Notes: generated by a model not told the origin, from the sequence alone. A DNA stretch of 34,898 nt from Actinomadura kijaniata NBRC 14229 (GCF_001552175.1 NZ_BCQR01000133.1:1-34898), one strand, 5' to 3'. Shown: positions 22,324 to 30,748, counted from the first letter of the stretch. Program-made: numbers and translations.

Positions 22324-23547
22324 CTACCGACCCGCGAGCCGCAGGAACGTTCCCGGCGTCACGATCGGGACGCCGTAGATGCGGGCGCGCCGCGCCTTCT
22401 GCGACATCGTGTCCGGGTCGGCCGCGACCAGCAGCTTCACCCGGCGCGTCACGCGCGGGTACGGCACGTAGCCCATGGCGCGCACGCGGCCCTCCCACAC
22501 GTGGCGCTGCTCGTCGGCCTCGCCGGTGAACGCCACCAGGTCGCCCGGCTCCAGCCGGAACTGCGCCAGCGGCGGCACGGCCGTGTCCCGCGCCCGCCGC
22601 AGCGCCCGGTCCGCCGCGTCCAGCGGCAGGTCCAGCAGGCGCGTGACGTGCACCAGCTCGGTGCGGCGCGCCTCGGTCGGCTCGCCGTCGGCCAGCGCCG
22701 CGCGGGCCAGCGCCGCCAGGTAGTCCTGGTGCAGCCGGTGCAGGTCGCTCCAGCTCAGCCCCACGCCCGCCGCGAACGCCACCAGCGCGTCCGCCGCCGT
22801 CGGCGAGATGTCGTGGTCGAGCAGCACCCGGTCCAGCAGCCCCAGGTAGGCGTCGGCCCCGCACGGCTCGGGCACGCGCGGCAGCGTGTCCAGCACCCGC
22901 GCCAGGAAGTGCGTGTCCCGCTGCGTCGCCACGCCGCGCCGCACCGGCGGGGCCTCGCTGACCGGCAGGTCCGGCCAGAGGGTCCGCTCCGCCGTCGCCA
23001 GCAGCCCGACCCACGGGACGTCCCCTCGCGCGCGCTGGATGTAGCAGCCCAGCAGCCGCGCCGCCGCCCGCGCGTCCACCAGTGCGTCGTGGTGCCCGCT
23101 GAGCGGCACCTCCGCCAGCGCGCAGCACCCGGCCAGGTTGCGGGGCGCGCCCGGCAGGAAGCGGGGCGCCCAGCGCATCGTGCACACGCCGTTCTCCGGG
23201 TCGCGCAGCGGCGCGGCGACGCCCGCCCGCCGGAACTCGGTGTACAGGAACGACTGGTCGAAGCGCAGGTTGTGGGCGGTGAGGACCCGGCCGCGCAGCA
23301 GCCCGGCGACCGTTCCGGCGATGTCGGGGAACGACGGCGCGTGCCGCACGTCCCGCGCGCTGATCCGGTGGATGCGCTGCGGCCCGAGATCGCGGCCCGG
23401 GTTGACGAGCGTGCCCCACTCCCGGGTGATCCGGCCGGAGGGGTCGACCTGGACGATGCCCACCTCGATGATCCGGTCGTGCCGTCCGGGCCGCAGCCCC
23501 GTCGTCTCGACATCGACCACCGCATACCCGTACGCGCCCACCGGCAC
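22324..23547 (-). CDS. DnaQ-type 3'-5' exonuclease with BRCT domain
   Basis: 407 residues from a GTG at 23547. The DEDDh exonuclease core is complete: D12 and E14 (VDVETTG), D97 (HNLRFD), H153 and D158 (HHDALVDAR). A helical middle part (about residues 230-300, AYLGLLDRVLLDHDISPTAADALV) resembles a TerB-like or linker domain. The C-terminus, from about residue 325, has a BRCT-like module with KLLVAADPDTMSQKARRARIYGVPIVTPGTFLRLAG. Such proteins are common in actinomycetes and act on DNA 3' ends in repair. It converges with the ABC-3C cassette at 10 bp distance with no hairpin between, so read-through from each side is possible. Confidence 0.88.
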   Translation of the reverse strand: MPVGAYGYAVVDVETTGLRPGRHDRIIEVGIVQVDPSGRITREWGTLVNPGRDLGPQRIHRISARDVRHAPSFPDIAGTVAGLLRGRVLTAHNLRFDQSFLYTEFRRAGVAAPLRDPENGVCTMRWAPRFLPGAPRNLAGCCALAEVPLSGHHDALVDARAAARLLGCYIQRARGDVPWVGLLATAERTLWPDLPVSEAPPVRRGVATQRDTHFLARVLDTLPRVPEPCGADAYLGLLDRVLLDHDISPTAADALVAFAAGVGLSWSDLHRLHQDYLAALARAALADGEPTEARRTELVHVTRLLDLPLDAADRALRRARDTAVPPLAQFRLEPGDLVAFTGEADEQRHVWEGRVRAMGYVPYPRVTRRVKLLVAADPDTMSQKARRARIYGVPIVTPGTFLRLAGR

Positions 23548-23673
23548 CGCCCAGTCTTCTCGAAGTGCTGATCAGAACATTCCCGCTCTGACCAGCACCG
23601 ACCCCCACAAATAGGGGTTTGCGTTATATATCTGACCCGGGGGCTGTCCCGGAGGCGGCGGGACTCCGTCCCC

Positions 23674-23703
23674 TGACGGGCGGGCGCGGGGGACGCCTAG
23701 CGT
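23674..23703 (+). promoter_or_regulatory. Candidate promoter of lipoprotein gene
   Basis: TGACGG (23674-23679) and TAGCGT (23698-23703) are separated by 18 bp, with the ATG 8 nt after the -10; the transcript would be near-leaderless. Further upstream, TTATATAT (23624-23631) is the most AT-rich spot in the region and could be an alternative promoter with a longer leader. Confidence 0.35.
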
Positions 23704-23711
23704 GGCGCGGC

Positions 23712-24398
23712 ATGAGCCCCTCCGGTCGCATCGCCGCACTCGTCGTCGTCCTCGCGCTGGCCGTGACGGCCTGCCGCGCCGAGGTCCGTTACACCAACCA
23801 CCGCAAGTCGCGCATCACCCCGTCCCCGCACGTCACCTGGACCAGCAAGGTGCGGCCCGTCGAGCTGGAGGGACGGCCCGTCGCCGGGGACCGGAAGCTG
23901 GACACCCGCCCCGCGAGGTCCCGGGGCCTCACCGAGAAGGAGCTGTTCGGCGGCGGGAGCCTCAAGAGCCTGTCGGGGACCCTCACCTACCGCCGGGTCG
24001 AGCAGCACCTCACCTCGTTCTGCCGGGACGCGGTCTGGGGCGTGGAGCGCGCCCTGCTCGACGCCGACTGCGAGCAGGTGGCCCGCGCCGTCTACCTCAG
24101 CGACGACCAGCGCTACCAGGCGCTTGTCGCCCTCATCGACGTCCGCGACCGGAACGCCGCCGAACGCCTCCGCGCCGCCCTCGACGGCCGGGCCGGATTC
24201 CTGTCCCCGGCGCGCGGCACCCGCTTCCACCACGCCGTCCGGTGGGACCGCGCCCGCGTCACCGGCGTCGGCCACTACGTCACCGTGACCTGGCTCCAGC
24301 CCGTGGACGCCGCGCGGACGTCCCCCGACGGGGCCGCCGAGTTCGCCCGCAACGCGCCCCGCGACCCCTGGGCCCGCGTCCTGCGCGCCCGTTACTGA
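23712..24398 (+). CDS. Lipoprotein of unknown function
   Basis: 228 residues. The ATG at 23712 gives a good lipoprotein signal: MSPSGRIAALVVVLALAVTA then Cys21 (lipobox V-T-A-C). The mature protein has two Cys (SFCRD and DADCEQ) flanking RRVEQHLTSFCRDAVWGVERALLDADC; these might form a disulfide. A YQALVALIDVRDRNAAERLRAALDGR segment follows, then VGHYVTVTWLQPVD. No family is recognised. The pattern suggests an extracytoplasmic lipid-anchored protein. An upstream frame extension to 23619 exists but would destroy the signal peptide. The next gene, an SRPBCC protein, begins 91 bp downstream. Confidence 0.75.
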   Translation: MSPSGRIAALVVVLALAVTACRAEVRYTNHRKSRITPSPHVTWTSKVRPVELEGRPVAGDRKLDTRPARSRGLTEKELFGGGSLKSLSGTLTYRRVEQHLTSFCRDAVWGVERALLDADCEQVARAVYLSDDQRYQALVALIDVRDRNAAERLRAALDGRAGFLSPARGTRFHHAVRWDRARVTGVGHYVTVTWLQPVDAARTSPDGAAEFARNAPRDPWARVLRARY

Positions 24399-24489
24399 TC
24401 GGATGCGCGACCGAAAACCAAGGCGTTGACATGCTGAGTCCATTGACGAAACCATCCCGGCACCCCCCCACGCACGGAAGGTGGCCGCC

Positions 24490-25014
24490 ATGGAGTGGAC
24501 CGGCGCGCGCTACGCCGACGGACCGACCGCCGAGGTCGAGACCTGGATCGACGCCCCACCCGAACGCGTCTGGCCGGTCGTCACCGACGTCGCGGCGATG
24601 GCCGACCTGAGCGAGGAGGTCCAGGAGGTCGCCTGGCTCGACGAGGGGGACGGCCCCGCGCTCGGCCGCTGCTTCACCGGCCGCAACCGGCACGCCGCCA
24701 TCGGCGAGTGGACCACCACCTCCCACGTCGTCGAGTGCGAGGAGCCGCGCGTGTTCGCCTGGGCCGTCGAGGACCCCGACAACCCCAGCGCGACCTGGCG
24801 CTTCACCCTCGAACCCCGGGACGGCGGCACGCTGCTGCGGCAGTGGGTGCGGATCGGACCGGGACCGTCCGGGCTCACCCTCGTCATCGACGCGCGGCCG
24901 GACCGGGAACAGAAGATCGTCTTCGTGCGGATGCGCGAGCACGAGCACGCCATGACCCGCACCGTCGCCGGCATCAAGGCCCGCGTCGAGGCCCGCGCCG
25001 AGGGGACGGGCTGA
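24490..25014 (+). CDS. SRPBCC (START/Bet v1-like) family protein
   Basis: 174 residues; the ATG at 24490 is favoured over a GTG at 24481 because GGAAGG fits it better. The N-terminus has VETWIDAPPERVWPVVTDVAAMADLSEEV, the signature opening of polyketide-cyclase/SRPBCC domains. Then come RCFTGRNRHAAIGEWTTTSHVVECEEPRVFAWAVED and a C-terminal helix HEHAMTRTVAGIKARVEAR closing the ligand pocket. It probably binds a hydrophobic small molecule; a catalytic role is not shown. It is coupled to the LLM oxidoreductase (TGATG overlap), which suggests shared chemistry on one substrate. A consensus-like TTGACA at 24426-24431 lies upstream, but no matching -10 was found. Confidence 0.85.
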   Translation: MEWTGARYADGPTAEVETWIDAPPERVWPVVTDVAAMADLSEEVQEVAWLDEGDGPALGRCFTGRNRHAAIGEWTTTSHVVECEEPRVFAWAVEDPDNPSATWRFTLEPRDGGTLLRQWVRIGPGPSGLTLVIDARPDREQKIVFVRMREHEHAMTRTVAGIKARVEARAEGTG

Positions 25015-26042
25015 TGCGCACCGCGACCACCGTCGAGCCGTCGCGCGACGCCCGCGCCACCCTCGACTTCGCCCTGGAGGCGGAGAAGCTGGGCCTGGAC
25101 GTGTGCTGGGTCGCCGAGGCGTGGGGCTCCGACGCCCCCTCCGCGCTCGGCTACCTGGCCGCCCGCACCGAGCGGATGCTGATCGGCTCGGCCGTGATCC
25201 AGCTCGGCACCCGCACCCCCGTCGCCATCGCGCAGACCGCCCTCACCCTCGCCGAGCTGTCCCAGGGCCGGTTCCTGCTCGGGCTGGGCGCGTCGGGCCC
25301 GCAGGTCATGGAGGGGCTGCACGGCGTCCCGTTCGACCGGCCGCTGACCCGGATGCGCGAGACGGTCGACATCATCCGGCGGGCCTGGGCGGGCGAGAGG
25401 ATCAGCTACTCCGGGGAGGCGTTCCGCATCCCGCTGCCCGGCGAGGCCCGGCCGATGCGCCTGTCCACCGCGCCCAACCCCGGCATCCCCCTCTACCTGG
25501 CGGCGCTGTCGCCGAGGATGCTGGAGCTCACCGGCCGCGTCGCCGACGGCTGGCTCGGCACCAGCTTCGTCCCCGAGAGGGCCGGCGCCTATTTCACGCA
25601 CCTGGACGCGGGCCTGGCCGCCGCCGGGCGCACCCGCGCCGACCTGGACGTCTGCCAGGGAGCCGAGGTCGCGATCTTCGACGACGAGGAGCCGATGCGC
25701 GCCCACCTCCAGAGCCGCAGGGCGGAGCTGGCGTTCAGCATCGGCGGCATGGGCACCGCCACCACCAACTTCTACAACGCCGCCTACGCCCGCCAGGGCT
25801 GGTCCGACGTCACCGGCGAGATCTGGCGGCGCTGGCGGTCCGGCGACCGCGTGGGCGCGACCGCCCTGGTCACCGACGAGATGGTGCTGGCGACCACGCT
25901 GATCGGCACCGAGCCGATGGTCCGCGACCGCCTGCGGGTCTGGCGGGACGCGGGCGTGACGACCGTCCGCCTCTACCCGGCGGGCGGGACCGTGGCGGAG
26001 CGCCTGACCACCCTCGGCCGCGCCCTCAGCGTGATGCCGTGA
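25014..26042 (+). CDS. LLM class F420/flavin-dependent oxidoreductase
   Basis: 342 residues. The ATG overlaps the SRPBCC stop, and GAGGGG lies upstream. It has the luciferase-like TIM barrel: ATLDFALEAEKLGLDVCWVAEAWGSDAPSALGYLAARTERMLIGSAVIQLGTRTPVAIAQTALTL, then GRFLLGLGASGPQVMEGLHG and IPLYLAALSPRMLELTGRVADGWL. The RTPVAIAQTA strand and the GVTTVRLYPAG ending are typical of the F420-dependent branch in actinomycetes. It would catalyse a hydride transfer using F420 or a flavin; the substrate is unknown. Its end overlaps the convergent hydrolase by 17 bp. With the SRPBCC partner it forms a two-gene unit, a frequent pairing in actinobacterial catabolic loci. Confidence 0.9.
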   Translation: MRTATTVEPSRDARATLDFALEAEKLGLDVCWVAEAWGSDAPSALGYLAARTERMLIGSAVIQLGTRTPVAIAQTALTLAELSQGRFLLGLGASGPQVMEGLHGVPFDRPLTRMRETVDIIRRAWAGERISYSGEAFRIPLPGEARPMRLSTAPNPGIPLYLAALSPRMLELTGRVADGWLGTSFVPERAGAYFTHLDAGLAAAGRTRADLDVCQGAEVAIFDDEEPMRAHLQSRRAELAFSIGGMGTATTNFYNAAYARQGWSDVTGEIWRRWRSGDRVGATALVTDEMVLATTLIGTEPMVRDRLRVWRDAGVTTVRLYPAGGTVAERLTTLGRALSVMP

Positions 26043-26922
26043 CGCCCGCCACGAACTCCAGGACCCGCGCGTTGACCACGTCGGGCCGCTCCATCGGCAG
26101 CCCGTGCCCGGCCCCCGCGACGGTCTCGGTCCGCACGTCCGGGATCAGCGCCCGCACGCGCTCGGCCGCCTCCCGCGGCCGCAGCAGCGTGCTGCGCGCC
26201 CCGAACATCGCCAGCACCGGGACGTCCACCGCCCGCAGCTCCTCGTCGGTGAACGGCCGCACCAGGGGCCGCGCCGCCGGCCGGAACGTCCGCGCCGCCA
26301 GCATCACCGGCCTCATCAGCACCGGCGGCTGGGTCAGCGCGGCGTTGGCCAGCGCCCGGCCCAGCGCGGGCCGGACCCGGTACGGCGCGAACATCGCCGC
26401 GCCCGCCAGCGCCAGCGTGGCGACGAACCGCGCGGGCACCCTCGCCAGCCCCGCCGGATCGAGCAGCGTGACCGACGCGACCCGCCCGGCCCCGCCGTGC
26501 ACGACCTGGTTGAGCGCCAGCCAGCCGCCGTAGGAGTGCCCGACCAGGTGCGCGCGCTCCAGCCCGAGCCCGTCGAACGCCTCCGCCAGCCACCGCGCGT
26601 TGTCGGCCGAGTCCCGCACCACGACCCGCTGCACGCTGCGCCCCGGATCGTCGAGCGTGTCGATCGCGATCACGGGATGCCGGGCGCCGAACGCCGCGAC
26701 CTGCGGATGCCAGGCGGAGGCGTTCGAGCCGTGCCCGTGCAGCAGCACCAGCGGGATCCCCTCGCCGGTCCCGTACCGGTGCGCGTGCACGGTCCCGAAC
26801 GAGGTCTCCACGTCGACCTCCCGCCGGGGCTCCGGCCACAGCGCCATCGCCGCGTCGTAGGCGGCGAGGAACCGCTCCCGCGCGCCCTCGCCGCTGAACC
26901 GCCCGACCCCGGTCCTGGTCAC
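26026..26922 (-). CDS. Alpha/beta-fold hydrolase
   Basis: 298 residues from a GTG at 26922, chosen because GGGGAGG lies just before it; the longer ORF start at 27108 is Arg/Pro-rich and lacks a site. The fold begins GIPLVLLHGHGSNASAWHPQVAAF. The nucleophile elbow is GHSYGGW, with Ser as nucleophile. The catalytic His is in GAGHGLPMERPD near the C-terminus. A cap region with long helices (residues 170-225) is present. It would hydrolyse an ester, lactone or similar bond. Convergent overlap with the LLM gene (17 bp) means both 3' ends share sequence. Confidence 0.88.
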   Translation of the reverse strand: MTRTGVGRFSGEGARERFLAAYDAAMALWPEPRREVDVETSFGTVHAHRYGTGEGIPLVLLHGHGSNASAWHPQVAAFGARHPVIAIDTLDDPGRSVQRVVVRDSADNARWLAEAFDGLGLERAHLVGHSYGGWLALNQVVHGGAGRVASVTLLDPAGLARVPARFVATLALAGAAMFAPYRVRPALGRALANAALTQPPVLMRPVMLAARTFRPAARPLVRPFTDEELRAVDVPVLAMFGARSTLLRPREAAERVRALIPDVRTETVAGAGHGLPMERPDVVNARVLEFVAGVTASR

Positions 26923-26991
26923 GCCGCCTCCCCGCACTCGTTGACGCGAACGTACCAACGGTGATCCCGCCGGGCCGCGCCTTCCGATGAT

Positions 26992-27029
26992 CTCCCCCGC
27001 GCGGGGGAGCGGGGTGGCCCGCGCGCGGG
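26992..27029. repeat. Two GC palindromes in a divergent intergenic region
   Basis: CTCCCCCGC (26992-27000) and GCGGGGGAG (27001-27009) form a perfect 18-bp palindrome; CCCGCGCGCGGG (27018-27029) follows 8 bases later. They lie between the divergent hydrolase and membrane-protein genes. Operator, extruded hairpin or transcript-end roles are all possible. Confidence 0.45.
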
Positions 27030-27094
27030 AAGCCCCGGGGCGGGCCCGCGGACGAGCATGAGGGCGTTCGGGAGACCCTGCCCAGGAGGACGCC

Positions 27095-27634
27095 ATGACC
27101 ACCACCACCCGCCCCGTTCCACGGTGGGCCGAATGGACCGCGCACGCCGTCCCGCTCGCCGTCCTGCCCAGCGGCCTGTGGCGGATCGCGCTGGGGCTGG
27201 GCGTGCCGGTCGGGTTCAGCGGCTCGATGGCGGAGCTCTACCACGCGCCCGACCCGGTCCTGACGCCGTACGTGTTCGCCCTCAGCCTGGTCTCGGAGTT
27301 CTTCGCGCTGCTGACGCTGGGGCTGGTGCGGCCGTGGGGCGAGGTGTTCCCGCGCTGGATGCCGCTGGTCGGCGGGCGGAACGTCCCGGTGTGGCTCGCG
27401 GTCGGGCTGGCGACGACGGGCGCGGTCGCGGTGACCCTCATCGGGTGGAGCATGATGGGGCAGTGGACGGGGAACATGGCCAGCCCGGAGGCTCCGCAGG
27501 GCCTCGCCGGGGTGGTCATGTTCGCCTGCTACGCGCCGTTCCTGCTCTGGGGACCGCTGCTGGTGGCCGTCACCGTCCACTACGCCGTGCGCCGCACCCG
27601 CGGCGCCGGGCGGGCCCTCACAGCCCTCCGCTGA
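27095..27634 (+). CDS. Four-helix integral membrane protein, unknown
   Basis: 179 residues from an ATG with AGGAGGACG upstream. Four hydrophobic segments are visible: about 17-38 (AVPLAVLPSGLWRIALGLG), 60-80 (FALSLVSEFFALLTLGLV), 96-118 (VWLAVGLATTGAVAVTLIGW) and 140-160 (VVMFACYAPFLLWGPLLVAV). The loop after helix 1 contains FSGSMAELYHAPDPV. The N-terminus begins with TTTTRPVPRWAEWTAHAVP and the C-terminus is Arg-rich (RRTRGAGRALTALR). No family with known function is recognised. Its last 17 bases overlap the convergent BrkB-family gene. Confidence 0.75.
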   Translation: MTTTTRPVPRWAEWTAHAVPLAVLPSGLWRIALGLGVPVGFSGSMAELYHAPDPVLTPYVFALSLVSEFFALLTLGLVRPWGEVFPRWMPLVGGRNVPVWLAVGLATTGAVAVTLIGWSMMGQWTGNMASPEAPQGLAGVVMFACYAPFLLWGPLLVAVTVHYAVRRTRGAGRALTALR

Positions 27635-28619
27635 GGCGCGGCGGCGTCTCCTCCTCGGACATGGCGCGGGTGTCGCGGGGGACGGCGAACGGCTCGGCGT
27701 CCTCCGGGACCCCCTCGGCCATCCGCCGCGCCCGCACCAGCTCGGCGTCGAACTCCGCGCCCAGCAGGATCGCCACGTTCGACACCCACAGCCACACCAG
27801 GAAGATCACCACCCCGGCGAGCGCCCCGTAGGTCTGGTTGTAGGAGCCGAAGTTGGCCACGTACAGCGCGAACCCCGCCGACGCCACGATCCACGCCAGC
27901 ACCGCCAGCACGCAGCCCGGCGTGATCCACCGCCAGCCGGGCTGCCGCACGTTCGGGCCCGCCCAGTACAGCGTGGCGATGGCGGCGATCACGACGACCA
28001 GCAGCACCGGCCACTTCACGACCGACCACACGGCCACGCCCGCCGACTCGAACCCCAGGATCCGCCCGGCCTGCTCGGCCAGCCGCCCGGTGAAGGTGAC
28101 CGCCAGCGCGCTCGCCCCCAGCACCACCACCATCGCCAGTGTCAGCGCGACCCGCAGCGGCGCGAGCTTCCACAGCGGACGCCCCTCGGGCATGTCGTAG
28201 ACGGCGTTCAGCGCGCGGATCAGCGCGGCGACGTACCGCGACGCCGACCACAGCGCCACCAGCAGACCGGCGGTCGCCAGCACCCCGGCCGTCGGCGCGG
28301 ACGCCGCCAGCCCCTCCACGGCCCGCAGCAGCACCTCCCGGACCTGGCCGGGGGCGAGCTGGCGGATGTTGTCGGTGAGGGCGCGCCGCCCGTCCTGGCC
28401 GACCAGCCCGACCAGCGACACCATCACGATCATGCCGGGGAACAGCGAGAGCACCCCGTAGTAGGTGAGCGCCGCCGCCCAGTCCAGCAGCTGGTCGTCC
28501 CGGATCTCCCGGAACGTGCGCCGCCCCGCCTGCCACCAGCCGCGCCGGCCGAGATGCGTGGGCCGCTCCGGCACCTTCCCCCGCTTCCTCTCCCCCCGCG
28601 TCCCGCCGCGCAGTGCCAC
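27618..28619 (-). CDS. YihY/BrkB family membrane protein
   Basis: 333 residues from the GTG at 28619, chosen because GAGGAGG lies 5 nt before it; an ORF extension to 28670 has no site. Six hydrophobic segments follow a charged N-terminus (GERKRGKVPERPTHLGRRGW). The motif LLDWAAALTYYGVLSLFPGMIVMVSLVG is the family hallmark, and WSASRYVAALIRALNAVYD and GSYNQTYGALAGVVIFLVWLWVSN are the other two. BrkB/YihY proteins are often misannotated as ribonuclease BN; they are inner-membrane proteins of unclear function. The C-terminal tail is acidic. A GGGTAGGG element lies 28 bases upstream, as at other stress-type genes in this island. Confidence 0.88.
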   Translation of the reverse strand: MALRGGTRGERKRGKVPERPTHLGRRGWWQAGRRTFREIRDDQLLDWAAALTYYGVLSLFPGMIVMVSLVGLVGQDGRRALTDNIRQLAPGQVREVLLRAVEGLAASAPTAGVLATAGLLVALWSASRYVAALIRALNAVYDMPEGRPLWKLAPLRVALTLAMVVVLGASALAVTFTGRLAEQAGRILGFESAGVAVWSVVKWPVLLVVVIAAIATLYWAGPNVRQPGWRWITPGCVLAVLAWIVASAGFALYVANFGSYNQTYGALAGVVIFLVWLWVSNVAILLGAEFDAELVRARRMAEGVPEDAEPFAVPRDTRAMSEEETPPRLSGGL

Positions 28620-28646
28620 CGCCGCCTCCTCGTCCCGGTGGCAAAG

Positions 28647-28673
28647 CCCTACCCCCGGAACCGTCCACAATTC
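28647..28673 (-). promoter_or_regulatory. GGGTAGGG element upstream of BrkB gene
   Basis: On the minus strand GGGTAGGG occupies 28654-28647. A GAAT lies 15 bases before it (28673-28670), weakly matching the G-N-N-T -35 of SigB-type promoters. It is the weakest of three such elements; see the hemerythrin and DUF3140 promoters. Confidence 0.3.
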
Positions 28674-28743
28674 ACCAAGAAAGACGGCATGGCGGGCGGA
28701 TCACCGGGGTATCGGGGCGAGAACGCGGCGACCCCCAGAAACG

Positions 28744-28784
28744 CCCGTGCGGGGCGGCGCGGCGCTGACCCCGCCCCGCACGGG
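28744..28784 (-). terminator. Rho-independent terminator after decarboxylase
   Basis: 14-bp perfect arms CCCGTGCGGGGCGG (28744-28757) and CCGCCCCGCACGGG (28771-28784) enclose a 13-nt loop. Reading the minus strand, CGTTTCT follows the stem. It begins 22 bases past the decarboxylase stop. Confidence 0.85.
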
Positions 28785-28806
28785 TTCCTCCGCCGCGCCG
28801 GGGCGG

Positions 28807-30270
28807 TCAGCTCCGCGCCAGCACCCGGATGGTGTCCAGCGACTCGTCGGCGGCGTCCGGCACGACCATCCCGGCCGCGACCCCCGACCGCAGGTAGTCC
28901 AGCACCGGCCGGGTGATCCGCTCGCCCGGCATGACCGCCGGGATGCCCGGCGGGTACGGCGTCAGCATCTCCGCGCAGATCCGCCCCACCGCGGCGTCGG
29001 CGGGCACCTGCTCGGCCGGGCCGAAGAACGCGTCGCGCGGCAGGTCCGCCAGCTCCAGCCGCAGCTCGCCGGGGTCCGGCACCGCGACCCTCGGCCCGCC
29101 CCGCAGGTCGTCGGCGTGGTCGACCAGCTCGCGCAGCGCCCCCACCAGCAGGCCCGTCGTCTGCGCGTTGTCGGCGAACGTCAGCTGCGCGCTGATCCTG
29201 CGGTGATCCGACAGGTGCAGGTTGATGCCGCAGTGCTCGCGCAGCCAGTCGGCCGCCCGGTAGCCGAGCACCCCCAGCGCCTCCAGGTCCACGACGACCT
29301 GCAACGGGTCCAGGTCGTAGGCCATGCCGGGGGCGGTGAACTCGTCCTCGCACACGTGCAGCCCGTCGATCTTCTCGATCTCCGCGCGGACCCGCCGGGA
29401 CAGCTCGATCGCCTCCTGGAGCATCTCCCGGCCGTGCTCGACCATCTGCCGCCGCCACGCGTCCAGCCCCGCGTAGATCAGCACCGACGGGCTGGTGGTG
29501 CCGAGCAGGTCCTCGCGGGCCTTCAGCACGTCCGGATCGACCAGCTCGCCCTGCTGGTGGAACACCGACCCCTGCTCCAGGCCCGCGCCCATCTTGTGGA
29601 CGCTGGTCACGCACACGTCCGCGCCCGCGTCCATCGCCCACGACGGCAGGTCCGGATGGAACGGCAGGTGCGCGCCCCACGCCTCGTCCACGATCAGCGG
29701 CTTGCCGCGCCGGTGGCAGATCTCCGCGATCGCCGCCAGGTCCGCGCACGTTCCGTACGGGGTCGGGCTGGTCACCAGCGCGCCGCGCGCGTCGGGGTGC
29801 TCCTCCCACGCCCGCGCGAACGCCTCCGCCGACGGCGGGTGCGCCAGGTGCAGCCCGGCGTCCCAGGTGGGCTCCACCCACACCGGCCGCACCCCGCTGA
29901 GGATCAGGCCGGACACCACCGACTTGTGGGCGTCCCGCCCGACCAGCAGCTTCTCGTGGGGCCCGGCCACCGACAGCATCGCGCTCTTCACCGACAGCGA
30001 GCTGCCGCAGGTGGAGAAGAACGCGTTCTCGGCGTGGACGGCGTCGGCCATCAGCGCCTGGGCCCGCGCCAGCACCTCGTGGTCGGACGTCCGCGTGTCC
30101 AGCCCGGAGACGGCGAGCACGTCCGAGGAGAACACCGCGTCCCCCAGCACCTCACGCGCCCGCGGATCGGCCCCCCGGCCCTGCTTGTGGCCCGGCGGGG
30201 TGAACGGCACGAAACCGCGCCGGTGGTAGTTCGCCAGCGCGTCCAACACGGGAGTCTCCGAATGGTCCAT
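28807..30270 (-). CDS. Orn/Lys/Arg decarboxylase, PLP fold-type I
   Basis: 487 residues from the ATG at 30270 (MDHSETPVL); ATGs further upstream give low-complexity extensions. The PLP-binding Lys is K226 in TSVHKMG, the Asp pairing with the pyridine nitrogen is D195 in IVDEAWGA, and FTPPGHKQGRG marks the N-terminal part. FFSTCGSSLSVKSAML is the phosphate-binding region. The C-terminal domain ends in PPGIPAVMPGERI, typical of the short Gram-positive/actinobacterial branch without the wing domain. It should decarboxylate a basic amino acid (Lys, Arg or Orn) to a polyamine or diamine; the substrate cannot be told. It diverges from the DUF3140 gene across 89 bp with a palindrome, and has its own terminator. 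Confidence 0.92.
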   Translation of the reverse strand: MDHSETPVLDALANYHRRGFVPFTPPGHKQGRGADPRAREVLGDAVFSSDVLAVSGLDTRTSDHEVLARAQALMADAVHAENAFFSTCGSSLSVKSAMLSVAGPHEKLLVGRDAHKSVVSGLILSGVRPVWVEPTWDAGLHLAHPPSAEAFARAWEEHPDARGALVTSPTPYGTCADLAAIAEICHRRGKPLIVDEAWGAHLPFHPDLPSWAMDAGADVCVTSVHKMGAGLEQGSVFHQQGELVDPDVLKAREDLLGTTSPSVLIYAGLDAWRRQMVEHGREMLQEAIELSRRVRAEIEKIDGLHVCEDEFTAPGMAYDLDPLQVVVDLEALGVLGYRAADWLREHCGINLHLSDHRRISAQLTFADNAQTTGLLVGALRELVDHADDLRGGPRVAVPDPGELRLELADLPRDAFFGPAEQVPADAAVGRICAEMLTPYPPGIPAVMPGERITRPVLDYLRSGVAAGMVVPDAADESLDTIRVLARS

Positions 30271-30302
30271 GCGTCTCGCATGCCCCGTCTGACGCCGATA
30301 AC

Positions 30303-30329
30303 GCATACCTGGCCCTACGCAGGGTAGGG
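30303..30329 (+). promoter_or_regulatory. GGGTAGGG promoter and palindrome, DUF3140 gene
   Basis: GGGTAGGG (30322-30329) has GCAT (30303-30306) 15 bases upstream, resembling the SigB-type pattern G-N-N-T, 14-16 bases, GGGTA. CCCTAC (30313-30318) and GTAGGG (30324-30329) form an inverted repeat with a 5-bp spacer that overlaps it and lies between the divergent decarboxylase and DUF3140 genes. Confidence 0.4.
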
Positions 30330-30359
30330 GCGCGCCCACAGCCAACTGGGAGGTGGAAA

Positions 30360-30719
30360 GTGAACGACCGACTCGCCGCCGAGGTCGAGCTGCTCTGGGA
30401 CGACTTCCACCAGACCGTCAACATGACCTCGGAGGAGCTGCGCACCTGGTTGCTGACCGAGGCGTCCGGCGAGACGGCCATGCCCGCCGACCCCGGCATG
30501 GACCTGCCGGAGCTGGGCAAGCACGTGGTGAGGATCCTGGGCAAGCGCAAGGTGGACCTGACCTCCGACGACGTGACCACGATGCGGCAGGTCGTCGAGT
30601 ACGTGCAGGAGCGCCTGGAGAAGCAGCCCGAGGAGGGCGCGAGCGACGACGGGTGGCGGCGCGACCTGATGACGGTCGGCCACGACCCGTTGCGGCCCGA
30701 CAGCATCAGCATGCTCTGA
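30360..30719 (+). CDS. DUF3140 domain protein
   Basis: 119 residues from a GTG after GGGAGG. It is one helical domain: EVELLWDDFHQTVNMTSEELRTWLLTEAS, then LGKHVVRILGKRKVDLTSDDVTTMRQVVEYVQERLEK. DLTSDD followed by the helix and the conserved tail (GWRRDLMTVGHDPLRP) are the family marks. DUF3140 proteins are common in actinomycetes and proteobacteria and have no assigned function. Here it is divergent from an amino-acid decarboxylase and followed 29 bp later by a tiny disordered protein. The upstream GGGTAGGG suggests stress control (inference). Confidence 0.9.
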   Translation: MNDRLAAEVELLWDDFHQTVNMTSEELRTWLLTEASGETAMPADPGMDLPELGKHVVRILGKRKVDLTSDDVTTMRQVVEYVQERLEKQPEEGASDDGWRRDLMTVGHDPLRPDSISML

Positions 30720-30748
30720 GTCCGCGAGAACAGCATTGAGGGGGAGAG

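Noticed and set aside
23565..23578. A palindrome GTGCTGATCAGAAC near the exonuclease start as an SOS box
   Set aside because: It lacks the GAAC-N4-GTTC order of actinobacterial LexA sites.
23138..23614. Plus-strand ORF over the start of the exonuclease
   Set aside because: No ribosome-binding site and no domain; the minus strand contains the complete DEDDh core.
26992..27029. GC palindromes as a terminator
   Set aside because: They lie in a divergent promoter region with no gene ending there, so termination is unlikely; kept as a repeat only.
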